DNA from: Sporosarcina gallistercoris
GTDB taxonomy: Bacteria > Bacillota > Bacilli > Bacillales_A > Planococcaceae
Length of the DNA: 64,000 nt
NCBI RefSeq assembly: GCF_014836415.1
Contig: NZ_JACSQY010000001.1
Location: 558,001 to 622,000, forward strand
Direction of reading: 5' to 3'
The position numbers were made by a program, and so were the translations under genes. This document shows, piece after piece, positions 26,129 to 35,591 of the stretch. The notes beneath the pieces were generated by a model. That model searched no databases, had not been told where the DNA came from, and saw nothing but the letters and a program-made list of their open reading frames with translations. Each line of letters starts with the position of its first letter. Position 1 is the stretch's first letter.

Positions 26129-26176
26129 CAAAAAAACCGCCCAGTGCGATATACGTGATTCGCGCTGGACAGTTTT
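26129..26176 (-). terminator. Intrinsic terminator of terC
   Basis: Minus strand: a 17-bp stem with one mismatch (arms 26176-26160 and 26149-26133) runs into TTTTTTTGC just after the terC stop codon. Confidence 0.85.
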
Positions 26177-26181
26177 AAAAG

Positions 26182-26940
26182 TTATTTCGAAGTTTTTCTT
26201 TGGCTTGAAATTCCTGTTAAATAGCCACCAATTGCAATCGAAGCAAGGACCACCCAGAAAATAAGCTTCCATGTAAGCGAGTGCGGGAATTCTGTATCAA
26301 TAATTTGTACATTTGGATGAGCGAGTGTCAATACAGCTAGTTTTACACCTACCCAGCCCACAATCAGGAACGCAGCCGTTTCAAGTGATGGGAATTTCGC
26401 AAGCAAGGTCACGAATTGACGTGCAGCGAAACGCATGATGATAAGCCCGATAATTCCACCTGCTAGCATAACTGTGAATTGACCTCCGTTAATGCCGCCA
26501 ATGTGGAAGTTACCTAGTTCCGGAAGTGTGACTGCCAATGCTACAGCTGCAAGCATCGAATCCAGGGCAAATGCGATATCTGCCAGTTCAACTTTCAATA
26601 CGGTGAACCAGAAACCGGACTCTTTGCGTTTTTTCTTCGTCGAGTCATCACTCTTATGATGTTTTTGGTCGTAAATATTTTTAATCGAAATATACAATAG
26701 ATAGATCGCACCTAACGCTTGAATCTGCCAATAGTTGACAAGATACGTGATGAAGAATAGTGCGGTAAACCGGAAAACTAAAGCTCCTAACAGCCCATAG
26801 AACAATGCTTTCTGCTGTTGCACTTTCGGTAAGTGCTTCACCATTACCGCCATAACTACTGCGTTATCTGCTGCGAGTAACCCTTCCAGTATGATAAGTA
26901 CAAGCAGGACCCACGCGTATTCCAAGAAAATCGTTTCCAA
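26182..26940 (-). CDS. TerC family manganese exporter (YkoY/MeeY-like)
   Basis: 252 aa with about seven membrane segments. TerC motifs are visible: 'EGLLAADNAVVMAVMV' in helix 1 (metal-ligand Asp/Asn, about 19-34) and 'VELADIAFALDSMLAAVAL' in the middle helix. B. subtilis YkoY (MeeY) exports Mn2+ and helps metallate secreted proteins (known). A yybP-ykoY manganese riboswitch with terminator precedes the gene, which supports this function. AAGGAGG lies 7 nt before the ATG. Confidence 0.9.
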   Translation of the reverse strand: METIFLEYAWVLLVLIILEGLLAADNAVVMAVMVKHLPKVQQQKALFYGLLGALVFRFTALFFITYLVNYWQIQALGAIYLLYISIKNIYDQKHHKSDDSTKKKRKESGFWFTVLKVELADIAFALDSMLAAVALAVTLPELGNFHIGGINGGQFTVMLAGGIIGLIIMRFAARQFVTLLAKFPSLETAAFLIVGWVGVKLAVLTLAHPNVQIIDTEFPHSLTWKLIFWVVLASIAIGGYLTGISSQRKTSK

Positions 26941-26960
26941 AAAAATTCCTCCTTTTTTTC

Positions 26961-27104
26961 AATCAAAAAAACCCTCACCTAATAAAAGGCAAAGGTCTCG
27001 CTAAGTCGGAATTTGTAAAAAATCCAGCTATCATAACCGATGGCGCTGTATCACCATGTATTGACGACTATGAAATAGGTTTCCCTATAGCTACTCCCCT
27101 TTGA
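26961..27104 (-). promoter_or_regulatory. yybP-ykoY manganese riboswitch with overlapping terminator
   Basis: Minus strand, 5' to 3': AAAGGGGAGTAGC, a variable stem, GTCGTCAATACA, GCGCCATCGGTT, then CTTAGCGAGACCTTTGCC; these are the conserved blocks of the yybP-ykoY aptamer. P1 pairs CAAAGG with CCTTTG. The same CCTTTGCC can instead pair with GGTGAGGG (26979-26972) to form a terminator followed by TTTTTTT. Mn2+ binding should hold P1 and allow terC transcription (known mechanism). Confidence 0.95.
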
Positions 27105-27147
27105 CAAACGTCAAAGACATTCAGTTGTTGGGTACTTTTCTCCCTTT

Positions 27148-27176
27148 ATTATACTAATCAACAGCTGTTCTGTAAA
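27148..27176 (-). promoter_or_regulatory. Promoter of the terC riboswitch transcript
   Basis: Minus strand: -35 TTTACA (27176-27171), 17-bp spacer, -10 TATAAT (27153-27148). The 180-bp stretch beyond it, up to the RND terminator, shows no gene. Confidence 0.88.
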
Positions 27177-27358
27177 CTAAACATCCAATTATTTTAATAA
27201 GTTCCATCCGGATGTTTCAGTTTCGTCACATTCCAAACCATTCAGGAGAATCCCATGTAGCAGCCGCTGTCTTTTTCATCTCAAACATTCCTTTGCAGAT
27301 ACTTACACTATATGAAAAAGCAGTGCGTACTATGAATGATTGTCCTAAACGGAACCTG

Positions 27359-27388
27359 CAAAAAAGCAGAGGGGTCGTCCCTCTGCTT
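27359..27388 (-). terminator. Intrinsic terminator of the RND exporter gene
   Basis: Minus strand: AGCAGAGGG-loop-CCCTCTGCT followed by TTTTTT, 25 nt after the stop codon. Confidence 0.9.
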
Positions 27389-27412
27389 TGTAAGTATTGA
27401 ATATGGGTAGAA

Positions 27413-30400
27413 TTAGTTATCCATAGTATTTTTTGGTCGTGCTCGCCTTCTTGTTTCTTTATCGAACAAGCTATAAATAATAGGAACGATGAAGAGAGTC
27501 AAGAATGTTGAGCTGATCAGTCCGCCAATTACGGCAATCCCCATTGGTTGGTTGATTTCCGTACCTTCCCCGATACCTAGAGCAAGTGGCAGCAAGCCCA
27601 GAATTGTTGTAAGTGCGGTCATAAGGATTGGACGCACCCGGTTTTTCACGGATATGACAATCGCGTCATACGAGCCCATCCCTTTTTCCTTTTGCTGATT
27701 AATATAATCAACGAGGACAATTCCATTGTTCACCACAATCCCTACTAATACGAGAATTCCGATGATCGATGTAACACTGATCGGTGTACTTGTTGCGAAC
27801 AAACCAATTGCAACACCAATGATCATCAATGGAACCGAGAACATAATAACAAATGGGTATTTAAATGACTCGAACTGTGCCGCCATTACAATATAAACGA
27901 GAACGACTGCAAGTATGAGTGCTAGCAGCATATCGTTCGCTGCGCTCTCAAACAGTTCACGATCCCCACTATAGGACATCTTTACATCATCCGGCAACTT
28001 GAGTCCATCAATGGTGTCGTTTACGGATGTCGTCATTTCGCCAAGGGATCTATCATTTTCATACTTCACATCATAGGAAACGGAGTGCGCCTGGTCGACA
28101 CGTTGAATAGCAACTGGCCCTTCAGCAATATCGATTTTCGCTATCTGCCCGAGTTTAACAAATTGTCCTGTTGGCGTACGGAGCTTAATCTTCCTTAGAG
28201 CACCGGTGTCTTCATAGAACTTTTTGTCGTACTGGACGTTCACTGTTAACACTTGATCATTTTCATCGACAATCTGAGTTGCAAATGTGCCTCGTGTAAC
28301 ATCAGTAATTGTTTGTGCTATTTGATAAGGGGCTAATCCGAAATCAGCAGCTAGTTTTTGGTCGACGGTTACTTGGACTTCTTCGACCGTATCCATGAGG
28401 TTGTTGGATACTTCAGTAACCCCATCCAACTTTCCAAGTGCCTCATCTATTTTTTCTGTCGCTTCATTTAGACGTGATTCGTTTGTGTCCTCTATTGAAA
28501 ACGATAGCGTATTAGGACTTGAACCTGCAGCAGCTTGTACATTGAAGCTGACTTCCGCAGTATCCCCAATCGCTTTGTTCACTTTCGGTTTCACATCGTC
28601 CATGAAGTCGAACACAGAACGATTTCGATCATCCAATGGTTTCAGCTTCACATACATCTCCGCTGTATCCGCTTGAGATCCCCCTTGAGCCATGGACTGT
28701 TGGGTTCCTCCAACGAGACTGACGTAAACTTCTACATCTTCTTGGTCTTTCAACACATCTTCAACCTTTTTCACAGCAGCATTTGTCGTTTCGAGTGAAG
28801 AACCATTCGGAAGCTCTACGTTGATGCTGAAGAAACCTTCATCTGTAGATGGTAAAAATTCCGTTCCGACCTTGAACAATCCAAATGCGCTGGCACCAAG
28901 CAGCACTACTGTCATGGCGAGAATGAGGAATCTATGTGCCAATGACCATTTTATCGACTTTTCAAATGTATTGAGTGTTTTCGAGCGACGACGACGGGCT
29001 TCTACATTGCGGCGAGGTTTACGGAGCATCCGGCTCGCCATCATCGGCACCACCGTTAATGCAACTACTAGCGAAGCAAATAAGCTGAACGAGATGGTCA
29101 ACGCAAATTGAGTAAAGATTTGGCCGATCAACCCGGAGATGAAAATAACAGGAACAAAGACGGCGAGCGTTGTCAACGTGGATGCAATGATGGCTCCACT
29201 GACTTCTTTTGCACCCTCGCTAGCTGCAACTTTCCGGTCTTTCCCCATAGCAAGGTGCCGTTCAATGTTTTCAATGACGACAATCGCATTATCAACAAGC
29301 ATTCCTATTCCAAGTGCCAGAGCACCTAACGTCATGATATTGAGGGAGAAATCGGCAAAGAACATGAGAACAAATGTGACAATCACTGAATATGGAATGG
29401 CAACACCTATTATGATCGGACTTCTAATTCCTTTAAGGAAGAAGAACAATACGATCATGGCGAAGATACCGCCAAGAATGAGCGATTGACCAATGTTATT
29501 GATGGCCAATTTTACGTAATCGCCTTGGTCGAACAATATGTCTGCATCTACACCCTTAAATTGTTCCTCGTCCAATAGACGATCTAAAGATTGTTTAAAA
29601 GACTTGGATACTTCAGCGGTATTCGCACCTGACTCCTGAAGGACAGAGAGTAGTACGGCTTGTTGGTCATTTGCACGAGTGAGCGTGCCACTATCGGCTT
29701 CTGCGAGGCTGACCTTCGCAACGTCTTTTACAAACAACCGTTTACCAGTCACAGGATTCGGACCGATAATGACGTTTTTCACGTCATCCGCTGAATTGAG
29801 CGTGCTGATAATTCTCGTTGTCAGCTGTTTGCCACCTGATGCACTCACGGGCTCACCTGGCATCGTTACATTCGAAGCTTGGACGGCTTGTAATACGTCC
29901 GCTTGAGTCAGTCCGTTCTTTTCCAGCTTACTTTCGTCTAAAACGATTTGAATCTCTTCAACTAGTTTACCGGAAACACTTACACTGGCAACGCCTTCTG
30001 TCTGGTGCAATTCAGTTTCCAATTCTTCTGCAATCTTCCGGATATCGCTATCTTCAGAAGCCGTTTTAAGAGAGAGTTGGATAACAGGGAATTGCGATGG
30101 GTCAAACTTCATGAAGCGGGGCTTGTCCGCTCCTTCAGGTACAGGTACCTGATCAATCCGCTGTAAGATGTCGAGCTGGACATCATCGATATCAGCAGAC
30201 CAGTCAAACATCATAAAAACAAGTGTCGCGCCCTCTTGGGAAGTCGATTGCAAAGACTTCAGTCCGGGGGCTGTGGATAAGCTTTCTTCCAATGGCTTTG
30301 TCAGTTTTTCACTGACTTCCGTCGGAGAAGCGCCTCCATAATTCGCTACTACTACCGCTACTGGAGGATTCAAGTCCGGAATGAGCGTTACAGGTATCTT

Positions 30401-30490
30401 AAAAAAAGATACGGCTCCAAGTATGATGATTAAAAACATCGTGACGATGGTGAATACTGGGCGTTTAATCGAAAAATCGCTAATTTTCAT
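27413..30490 (-). CDS. RND efflux transporter (AcrB/SwrC family)
   Basis: 1025 aa, the full length of the HAE-RND family. Twelve membrane helices lie in two halves with large periplasm-type loops after helices 1 and 7. In helix 4 the proton-relay motif reads 'GALALGIGMLVDNAIVVIEN', with an Asp; the second half has the matching 'GIVVNNGIVLVDYI'. In Gram-positives the best known relative is SwrC (YerP) of B. subtilis, which exports surfactin and other amphiphiles. There is no membrane fusion protein gene beside it. It is a single gene with its own promoter and a palindromic operator at the -35. Confidence 0.92.
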   Translation of the reverse strand: MKISDFSIKRPVFTIVTMFLIIILGAVSFFKIPVTLIPDLNPPVAVVVANYGGASPTEVSEKLTKPLEESLSTAPGLKSLQSTSQEGATLVFMMFDWSADIDDVQLDILQRIDQVPVPEGADKPRFMKFDPSQFPVIQLSLKTASEDSDIRKIAEELETELHQTEGVASVSVSGKLVEEIQIVLDESKLEKNGLTQADVLQAVQASNVTMPGEPVSASGGKQLTTRIISTLNSADDVKNVIIGPNPVTGKRLFVKDVAKVSLAEADSGTLTRANDQQAVLLSVLQESGANTAEVSKSFKQSLDRLLDEEQFKGVDADILFDQGDYVKLAINNIGQSLILGGIFAMIVLFFFLKGIRSPIIIGVAIPYSVIVTFVLMFFADFSLNIMTLGALALGIGMLVDNAIVVIENIERHLAMGKDRKVAASEGAKEVSGAIIASTLTTLAVFVPVIFISGLIGQIFTQFALTISFSLFASLVVALTVVPMMASRMLRKPRRNVEARRRRSKTLNTFEKSIKWSLAHRFLILAMTVVLLGASAFGLFKVGTEFLPSTDEGFFSINVELPNGSSLETTNAAVKKVEDVLKDQEDVEVYVSLVGGTQQSMAQGGSQADTAEMYVKLKPLDDRNRSVFDFMDDVKPKVNKAIGDTAEVSFNVQAAAGSSPNTLSFSIEDTNESRLNEATEKIDEALGKLDGVTEVSNNLMDTVEEVQVTVDQKLAADFGLAPYQIAQTITDVTRGTFATQIVDENDQVLTVNVQYDKKFYEDTGALRKIKLRTPTGQFVKLGQIAKIDIAEGPVAIQRVDQAHSVSYDVKYENDRSLGEMTTSVNDTIDGLKLPDDVKMSYSGDRELFESAANDMLLALILAVVLVYIVMAAQFESFKYPFVIMFSVPLMIIGVAIGLFATSTPISVTSIIGILVLVGIVVNNGIVLVDYINQQKEKGMGSYDAIVISVKNRVRPILMTALTTILGLLPLALGIGEGTEINQPMGIAVIGGLISSTFLTLFIVPIIYSLFDKETRRRARPKNTMDN

Positions 30491-30526
30491 GTGCGCGTCC
30501 CCTTTTGTCTAAATTACAGTACTTTC

Positions 30527-30555
30527 ATCATATGCAATGCAACGCTTGAGTTCAA
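30527..30555 (-). promoter_or_regulatory. Promoter of the RND exporter gene
   Basis: Minus strand: -35 TTGAAC (30555-30550), 17-bp spacer, -10 TATGAT (30532-30527). Confidence 0.82.
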
Positions 30556-30569
30556 ACAGAACGTTTGAA
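30551..30569. promoter_or_regulatory. Candidate repressor operator overlapping the RND promoter -35
   Basis: A perfect 19-bp inverted repeat TTCAAAC-N5-GTTTGAA overlaps the -35 hexamer. The size and placement fit a TetR- or MarR-family repressor site. No regulator gene is adjacent. Confidence 0.6.
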
Positions 30570-30583
30570 AATTTTGAGATAGT

Positions 30584-30616
30584 AAAAAAACCCGTACACA
30601 AATATGTAACGGGTTT
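30584..30616 (-). terminator. Intrinsic terminator of the murE-prfC unit
   Basis: Minus strand: AAACCCGTTACA ... TGTACGGGTTT followed by TTTT, about 20 nt after the prfC stop. Confidence 0.88.
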
Positions 30617-30633
30617 CGAAGTGATTTTTCTTC

Positions 30634-32208
30634 TTATAACAAACTATACAAACGGATATCCGGGAATTTGTCGCCGAACCATCGCATTGCGAAGTCGTTT
30701 TCGAAAAGGAATACAAAATTATCAAAACGGTCTTTCACGAGCATCGAACGCGGTCCTGTCATCGATTCTTTTACATCAGCTTCGTTCTCGATCCAGCGCG
30801 CGACTTTTGAACCGATATGTTCCATCTGGACTTCGACATTGTACTCGTTTTTCATCCGGTGCTCGAATACTTCAAATTGTAGCTGACCTACTGCACCCAG
30901 TATGACTTCCTCGGTATGCAGTGTTTTGTAGTATTGAATAGCCCCTTCTTGGACCAACTGCAAGATACCCTTATGGAAGTGTTTCGACTTCATGACGTTC
31001 TTCGCAGTGACTTTAACGAATAACTCCGGATTGAACTGCGGTAGAGCTTCGAATTTGTAGGTGGACTTGCCACCAACGACAGTATCACCGATTTGATAGT
31101 TCCCTGTATCGTACAAGCCGATAATATCTCCTGCTACTGCATCATTTACCGTTTCACGATCATCTGCAAGGAACTGTGTCGTCTGAGATAGCTTAACCGT
31201 TTTTCCGATCCGGGGAATGTTAACAGTCATCCCTCTTTCAAATGACCCGGACACAATTCGGACGAATGCGATACGATCCCGATGTGCAGGGTTCATATTC
31301 GCTTGAATCTTGAAGATGAAGCCTGAGAATTCCTCCATCATCGGATCCACATACTGTTCGTTCTCTGTAATCCGTGGTTGCGGGGAGGGAGCAAAGTTCA
31401 AAAATGTCTCTAAAAATGTTTGAACGCCAAAGTTTGTCAAAGCACTGCCGAAGAATACAGGAGTCAGTTCTCCCTTGGCAATGCGGTCTTCGTCAAATGA
31501 ATTTCCGGCTTCTTTTAATAGTAGCGCATCTTCCACAGCCTGTTTGTAATAAGACGTTTCCATCATTGGATGAGGCTTCGCCAATTCACCATTGTCGTCC
31601 AGCTCAAGAAACTTATCTTCCCCTTCAACTCTCGCTTGTTCGATGCGATTGTTGTAGCGATCGTAGATTCCCATGAATTCTTTCCCCATACCGATCGGCC
31701 AGTTCATTGCATAGGATTGGATGCCAAGTACTTCTTCAAGTTCTTCCATTAACTCAAGTGGCTCTTTACCTTGTCGATCCATTTTGTTCATGAATGTAAA
31801 AATAGGGATACCGCGCATGCGGCAAACTTTGAAGAGCTTGATGGTTTGAGGCTCGATCCCTTTTGCAGAGTCGACCATCATGACTGCTGCATCGACTGCC
31901 ATCAGCGTACGATACGTGTCTTCACTGAAGTCTTCGTGTCCAGGTGTATCTAGAATATTAACCCGTTTTCCGTCGTAATCGAACTGCAAAACAGATGATG
32001 TGACCGAGATACCCCTTTGTTTTTCGATCTCCATCCAGTCGGAAGTGGCGTATTTCCCGCTTTTCTTCCCTTTAACTGTTCCGGCATCACGGATAGCTCC
32101 ACCGAAATAGAGCAGTTTTTCTGTCATTGTTGTCTTCCCGGCATCCGGGTGAGAAATGATGGCGAATGTTCGTCGTGAAGCAATTTCCTCTTGCATGTTT
32201 TTAGTCAT
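30634..32208 (-). CDS. prfC: Peptide chain release factor 3
   Basis: 524 aa from the ATG at 32208, 9 nt after AAGGAG. GTPase motifs: G1 'SHPDAGKTT' (about 20-28), G3 'DTPGHEDF', G4 'NKMDR'. The EF-G-like domain order and the '[10 protein letters not shown]' segment are typical of RF3. It recycles RF1/RF2 from the ribosome after peptide release (known). It lies 33 nt after murE and is probably cotranscribed. RF3 is not universal in Bacilli; a murE-prfC pair is also found in Staphylococcus aureus as far as I recall. Confidence 0.93.
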   Translation of the reverse strand: MTKNMQEEIASRRTFAIISHPDAGKTTMTEKLLYFGGAIRDAGTVKGKKSGKYATSDWMEIEKQRGISVTSSVLQFDYDGKRVNILDTPGHEDFSEDTYRTLMAVDAAVMMVDSAKGIEPQTIKLFKVCRMRGIPIFTFMNKMDRQGKEPLELMEELEEVLGIQSYAMNWPIGMGKEFMGIYDRYNNRIEQARVEGEDKFLELDDNGELAKPHPMMETSYYKQAVEDALLLKEAGNSFDEDRIAKGELTPVFFGSALTNFGVQTFLETFLNFAPSPQPRITENEQYVDPMMEEFSGFIFKIQANMNPAHRDRIAFVRIVSGSFERGMTVNIPRIGKTVKLSQTTQFLADDRETVNDAVAGDIIGLYDTGNYQIGDTVVGGKSTYKFEALPQFNPELFVKVTAKNVMKSKHFHKGILQLVQEGAIQYYKTLHTEEVILGAVGQLQFEVFEHRMKNEYNVEVQMEHIGSKVARWIENEADVKESMTGPRSMLVKDRFDNFVFLFENDFAMRWFGDKFPDIRLYSLL

Positions 32209-32241
32209 TTCCTTATTCTCCTTCTTAATACGAGCCGGCAT

Positions 32242-33732
32242 TCAGTTGCCGATCAAGCCTTTACCAAACTTCTTTTCCGCTTCCTCTAATGCAATCGAAG
32301 CATCTGAATGCGGATATTTTGTGGAGCCGATAATTTGAAAATCTTCATGCCCTTTACCTGCAAAGATGATGATATCCCCTTCGTCCGCAACTTCGATTGC
32401 GTGTCTAACAGCTGCCTCCCGGTCCCCGATACATGCAAACTGTTTATGGGTCATACCTGCTGCAAGTTCAGATGTGATCGAGTCGTACGGCTCATCCCGC
32501 GGGTCGTCTGTCGTTAAGATCACGTAATCGGCAGCGGATGCTTTTTCAGCCATCACAGGTCGTTTCTTCCGATCCCTGTTCCCGCCTGTACCGATAACAA
32601 AGATAAGCTTCGACTCTGCTGATTTATATGGAAGAACAGCACCAATCGCTTTCTCAATCGCATCTGCAGAATGGGCATAGTCTACGTAGATTGTTAACGG
32701 TAATTCCGTTTCCACTCGTTCCATCCGACCTTTAATAGGCGCAAGATAACGGAGTGGCGCTAAGATATCAGGGATTGCCAGACCTTTAGCATAAAGTGCA
32801 GTAATGGCAGCCAGTGCATTGGAGACACTGAACTCACCGATCATTCGCATTTCCACATCCCATTCCCCTATAGGAGAGCGAAGCGTAAATGAGGTGCCAT
32901 CCGTTCTGAGATCGATATTTACTGCTGTAAACATCGCCTCTGTATGGATTCCATAAGTTAGGACAGGATAAGACGTCATCTCTTTCATTTTAGTGTGCCA
33001 CGGATCATCTGCGTTCAGCACAGCTACTTTCTGTTGTTGCAAGTCTTGTCCAAGCTGGGCAAAAAGCAGCCCTTTTGCATTTCCATAGTTCTCCATCGTG
33101 CCATGGAAATCCAAGTGATCGTGGGTCAAGTTCGTGAAGATCGCAATGTCGAATTCCGTTCCGGCTAACCGTCCTTCGATGAGGCCGTGGGAAGAAACTT
33201 CCATCGTCATCGTCTCGCATCCTTCTTCTGCTGCACGGGCAATCATTTTTTGGGTGGTCAACACGTCTGGAGTCGTATTTTCAGTTTCATACAATACGCC
33301 ATCCAAGTTGAATCCGATCGTACCGGAAACAGCCGAACGTTCCCCTGCTCCCATCAAGATTCCGTGAATGACATTACTGACACTCGTTTTCCCATTCGTC
33401 CCTGTGACACCAATCATCTTCATCCGTTTGGAAGGATATCCACACCAGGCAGCAGCAAGCAACCTGATCGCTCTTGATGTGCTATCGACGTAGACAACGG
33501 CCACTTTTTCCAAATCCACATCGATAGGTTTAGATGCAATGATGACGCGAGCACCGGATTCTACTGCGGATGTGACATATTTATGCCCATCTACAGTATA
33601 TCCTTCGATACAGACAAAAAGTCCTCCTGCGCTGATCGCACGTGAGTCCGACGTCAAATCCGTTACGTTTTCAGGTAGTTCGCCTACCACATGTTTAACT
33701 GGCAAAATCGCCAATAACTGTTTCGTATTCAT
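32242..33732 (-). CDS. murE: UDP-MurNAc-tripeptide synthetase MurE
   Basis: 496 aa from the ATG at 33732 with GGAGGAG 5 nt upstream. Three Mur ligase domains: N-terminal UMP-binding ('VTDLTSDSRAI'), central ATPase with P-loop 'GVTGTNGKTS' (about 108-117) and the carbamylated-lysine region, and C-terminal domain with 'GTGGNRDRKKRP'. It adds the third residue of the peptidoglycan stem peptide. The motif that selects meso-diaminopimelate, DNPR, reads DDPR here (409-412). This may mean lysine addition, which would fit the lysine-type wall of Planococcaceae. The gene lies outside any cell-wall cluster in this window and next to prfC. Confidence 0.92.
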   Translation of the reverse strand: MNTKQLLAILPVKHVVGELPENVTDLTSDSRAISAGGLFVCIEGYTVDGHKYVTSAVESGARVIIASKPIDVDLEKVAVVYVDSTSRAIRLLAAAWCGYPSKRMKMIGVTGTNGKTSVSNVIHGILMGAGERSAVSGTIGFNLDGVLYETENTTPDVLTTQKMIARAAEEGCETMTMEVSSHGLIEGRLAGTEFDIAIFTNLTHDHLDFHGTMENYGNAKGLLFAQLGQDLQQQKVAVLNADDPWHTKMKEMTSYPVLTYGIHTEAMFTAVNIDLRTDGTSFTLRSPIGEWDVEMRMIGEFSVSNALAAITALYAKGLAIPDILAPLRYLAPIKGRMERVETELPLTIYVDYAHSADAIEKAIGAVLPYKSAESKLIFVIGTGGNRDRKKRPVMAEKASAADYVILTTDDPRDEPYDSITSELAAGMTHKQFACIGDREAAVRHAIEVADEGDIIIFAGKGHEDFQIIGSTKYPHSDASIALEEAEKKFGKGLIGN

Positions 33733-33860
33733 TGTACTCCTCCGTTCAGCCGTACCTTGCAGCGGTTTCAACTTACCGTTCAACCTACTGCTGTTTTTCA
33801 GGCAGTACATTCATTATACTTTTTTTTAAGGGCTACGTCATGGCTGAATTAACGAATCAA

Positions 33861-33895
33861 AAGAAAAACCGCTGATCTTAACGAATCAGCGGTTT
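33861..33895 (-). terminator. Intrinsic terminator of the aldehyde dehydrogenase gene
   Basis: Minus strand: AAACCGCTGA ... TCAGCGGTTT followed by TTCTTTTG; the stem covers the stop codon. Confidence 0.88.
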
Positions 33896-35266
33896 GATGA
33901 ATTTAAGCTTATTGCCATACGGAGGGAATGCAGCCCTCATTGGAATTGCCGTACTGCGATTCATCATCGCTTTTTCATGAGAGAACACATCAAAGCTTGC
34001 TTTCCCATGATAGTTCCCTAGTCCAGAGGATCCCACCCCACCAAACGGCAAGTGTATGTTGCCGACATGGGAGATCGTATCATTGATACACCCGCCACCA
34101 AACGGAAGCTGTTCAGTGAAATATCCAGCTGCTTCCTCATTTTCAGTGAACATATATCCAGCAAGCGGTTTCGGCATTTTACGTATTTGATGTAAGAGAG
34201 CTCCCAAGTTTTCGTATTCCAAGATAGGCAGAATCGGTCCGAATAATTCATCTTCCATTGAAGGACTGTCAAAACGAATTCCGTCTAATACAGTCGGTTC
34301 AATATATAAATCAGCTTTGTTGGTATTTCCTCCTGCAGTTACAGCGCGTTGCTCCTTTTCGAGAATCGCTTGCAGACGATCGAATTGTTTTTCGTTGATA
34401 ATCCGGCCATAATCTTTGCTCGTGGATGGGTCTTTTCCATAAAAACGTCGGATCGCTTTTTTAATCTCTTTTAAAAGTGGTTCCTGAATGGTTCTGTGTG
34501 CGACTACATAATCCGGTGCGACACACGTTTGACCTGCATTCGAGAACTTCCCCCATACAATCCGTTCAGCAGCAATTTTCAAATTGGCCGTCTGATCTAC
34601 AATTGCAGGACTCTTACCACCTAGTTCAAGTGTGACAGGCGTTAGCCGTTCCGATGCCGCTTTCATGACAATTTTCCCCACTGCTACACTGCCCGTAAAG
34701 AAAATCGAATCAAATGGCGCATGTATTAAAGCTGAGGTCTCTTCTTTCGCCCCTTCTACAACACGCACATAATCAGGAGGAAATTGCTCTTCTAAAATTC
34801 TCCTGACAACAGCAGCGGTGTTCGGGGCGGCTTCTGATGGCTTTGCTACTATGCAGTTTCCTGCAGCAATCGCTCCAACAATCGGTTCCATGACTAGTTG
34901 AAATGGATAATTGAACGGCCCAATCACTAAAACCGATCCATACGGCTCTCGGATGACATAGCTTTTGCCTGGCTGTAAATAGAGTGGAGTTTTCGCTATT
35001 ACCGGCTCCATCCATTCATCTAAATGTTTTAACATATGACCGATGCTAGAAAGAACAAAGCCGATTTCAGTGACATACGACTCGAAAGGATTTTTCCGTA
35101 AGTCCCGGTAGAGAGCTTCCTCGATTTCTTGTTCATGGTTTTGAATCGCTTCTTTCAAGCGATTCAGCATTTCTTTTCTGAATTCAACAGAACGCGTTGC
35201 TCCCGAAAAGTAAAAATCATGTTGTCGTTCGATCATTGCTTCTACGTCTTTAGGTGTAAAGTTCAT
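33878..35266 (-). CDS. NAD(P)-dependent aldehyde dehydrogenase (class 3 / YwdH-like)
   Basis: 462 aa, the shorter class-3 form. The catalytic Cys lies in 'NAGQTCVAPDY' (about residue 240), the general-base Glu in 'ELGGKSP', and the cofactor motif 'GPFNYPFQL' with 'FTGSVAVGK' is present. The C-terminus 'PPYGNKLKFIKPLI' is typical of the fatty/aromatic aldehyde class that includes B. subtilis YwdH. It oxidises an aldehyde to the acid; the substrate is unknown. It is a single gene. Confidence 0.9.
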   Translation of the reverse strand: MNFTPKDVEAMIERQHDFYFSGATRSVEFRKEMLNRLKEAIQNHEQEIEEALYRDLRKNPFESYVTEIGFVLSSIGHMLKHLDEWMEPVIAKTPLYLQPGKSYVIREPYGSVLVIGPFNYPFQLVMEPIVGAIAAGNCIVAKPSEAAPNTAAVVRRILEEQFPPDYVRVVEGAKEETSALIHAPFDSIFFTGSVAVGKIVMKAASERLTPVTLELGGKSPAIVDQTANLKIAAERIVWGKFSNAGQTCVAPDYVVAHRTIQEPLLKEIKKAIRRFYGKDPSTSKDYGRIINEKQFDRLQAILEKEQRAVTAGGNTNKADLYIEPTVLDGIRFDSPSMEDELFGPILPILEYENLGALLHQIRKMPKPLAGYMFTENEEAAGYFTEQLPFGGGCINDTISHVGNIHLPFGGVGSSGLGNYHGKASFDVFSHEKAMMNRSTAIPMRAAFPPYGNKLKFIKPLIR

Positions 35267-35401
35267 GCGCGTTCCTCCTCTTAGGCTGTTTCATCTATCT
35301 TAACGGCCAATCGATTAATTCGCAAAAATCCAAACTGCTTATTATCAAAACTTCGTTTGGAAGTCAATCATTCAAAAGGATCTGTTTTCCGTGACAATAA
35401 T

Positions 35402-35446
35402 TCCGACAAAATACGCAGGTTAGCAACTGCTGTCGAAACATATACT
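35402..35446 (+). promoter_or_regulatory. Candidate Spo0A-controlled promoter upstream of the 47-aa gene
   Basis: An exact Spo0A box TGTCGAA is at 35431-35437 and a one-mismatch box in the other orientation (TCCGACA, 35402-35408) lies upstream. TATACT at 35441-35446 could be a -10. The stretch 35267-35591 holds no other gene. The link to the gene 145 bp downstream is inferred. Confidence 0.4.
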
Positions 35447-35591
35447 AACTTCATCAGGTAGTGCTGCATAACCGGGAGATCTTGTCAGGACTATCGGAGT
35501 CTTTTTTCATAACGATGTTTTAAGACAAACAAAGGCAGGGTAAAGAATGTACAACAAGCAAGCAACCACATTCTTTAAGGGAGGAATTATC

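Noticed and set aside
25964..26130. c-di-AMP (ydaO/kimA-type) riboswitch before the Ktr gene
   Set aside because: The gap is about 165 bp before the terC terminator and shows none of the conserved blocks.
27212..27400. 62-codon plus-strand frame downstream of the riboswitch promoter
   Set aside because: It runs into the RND terminator hairpin, has no good start signal and no coding character.
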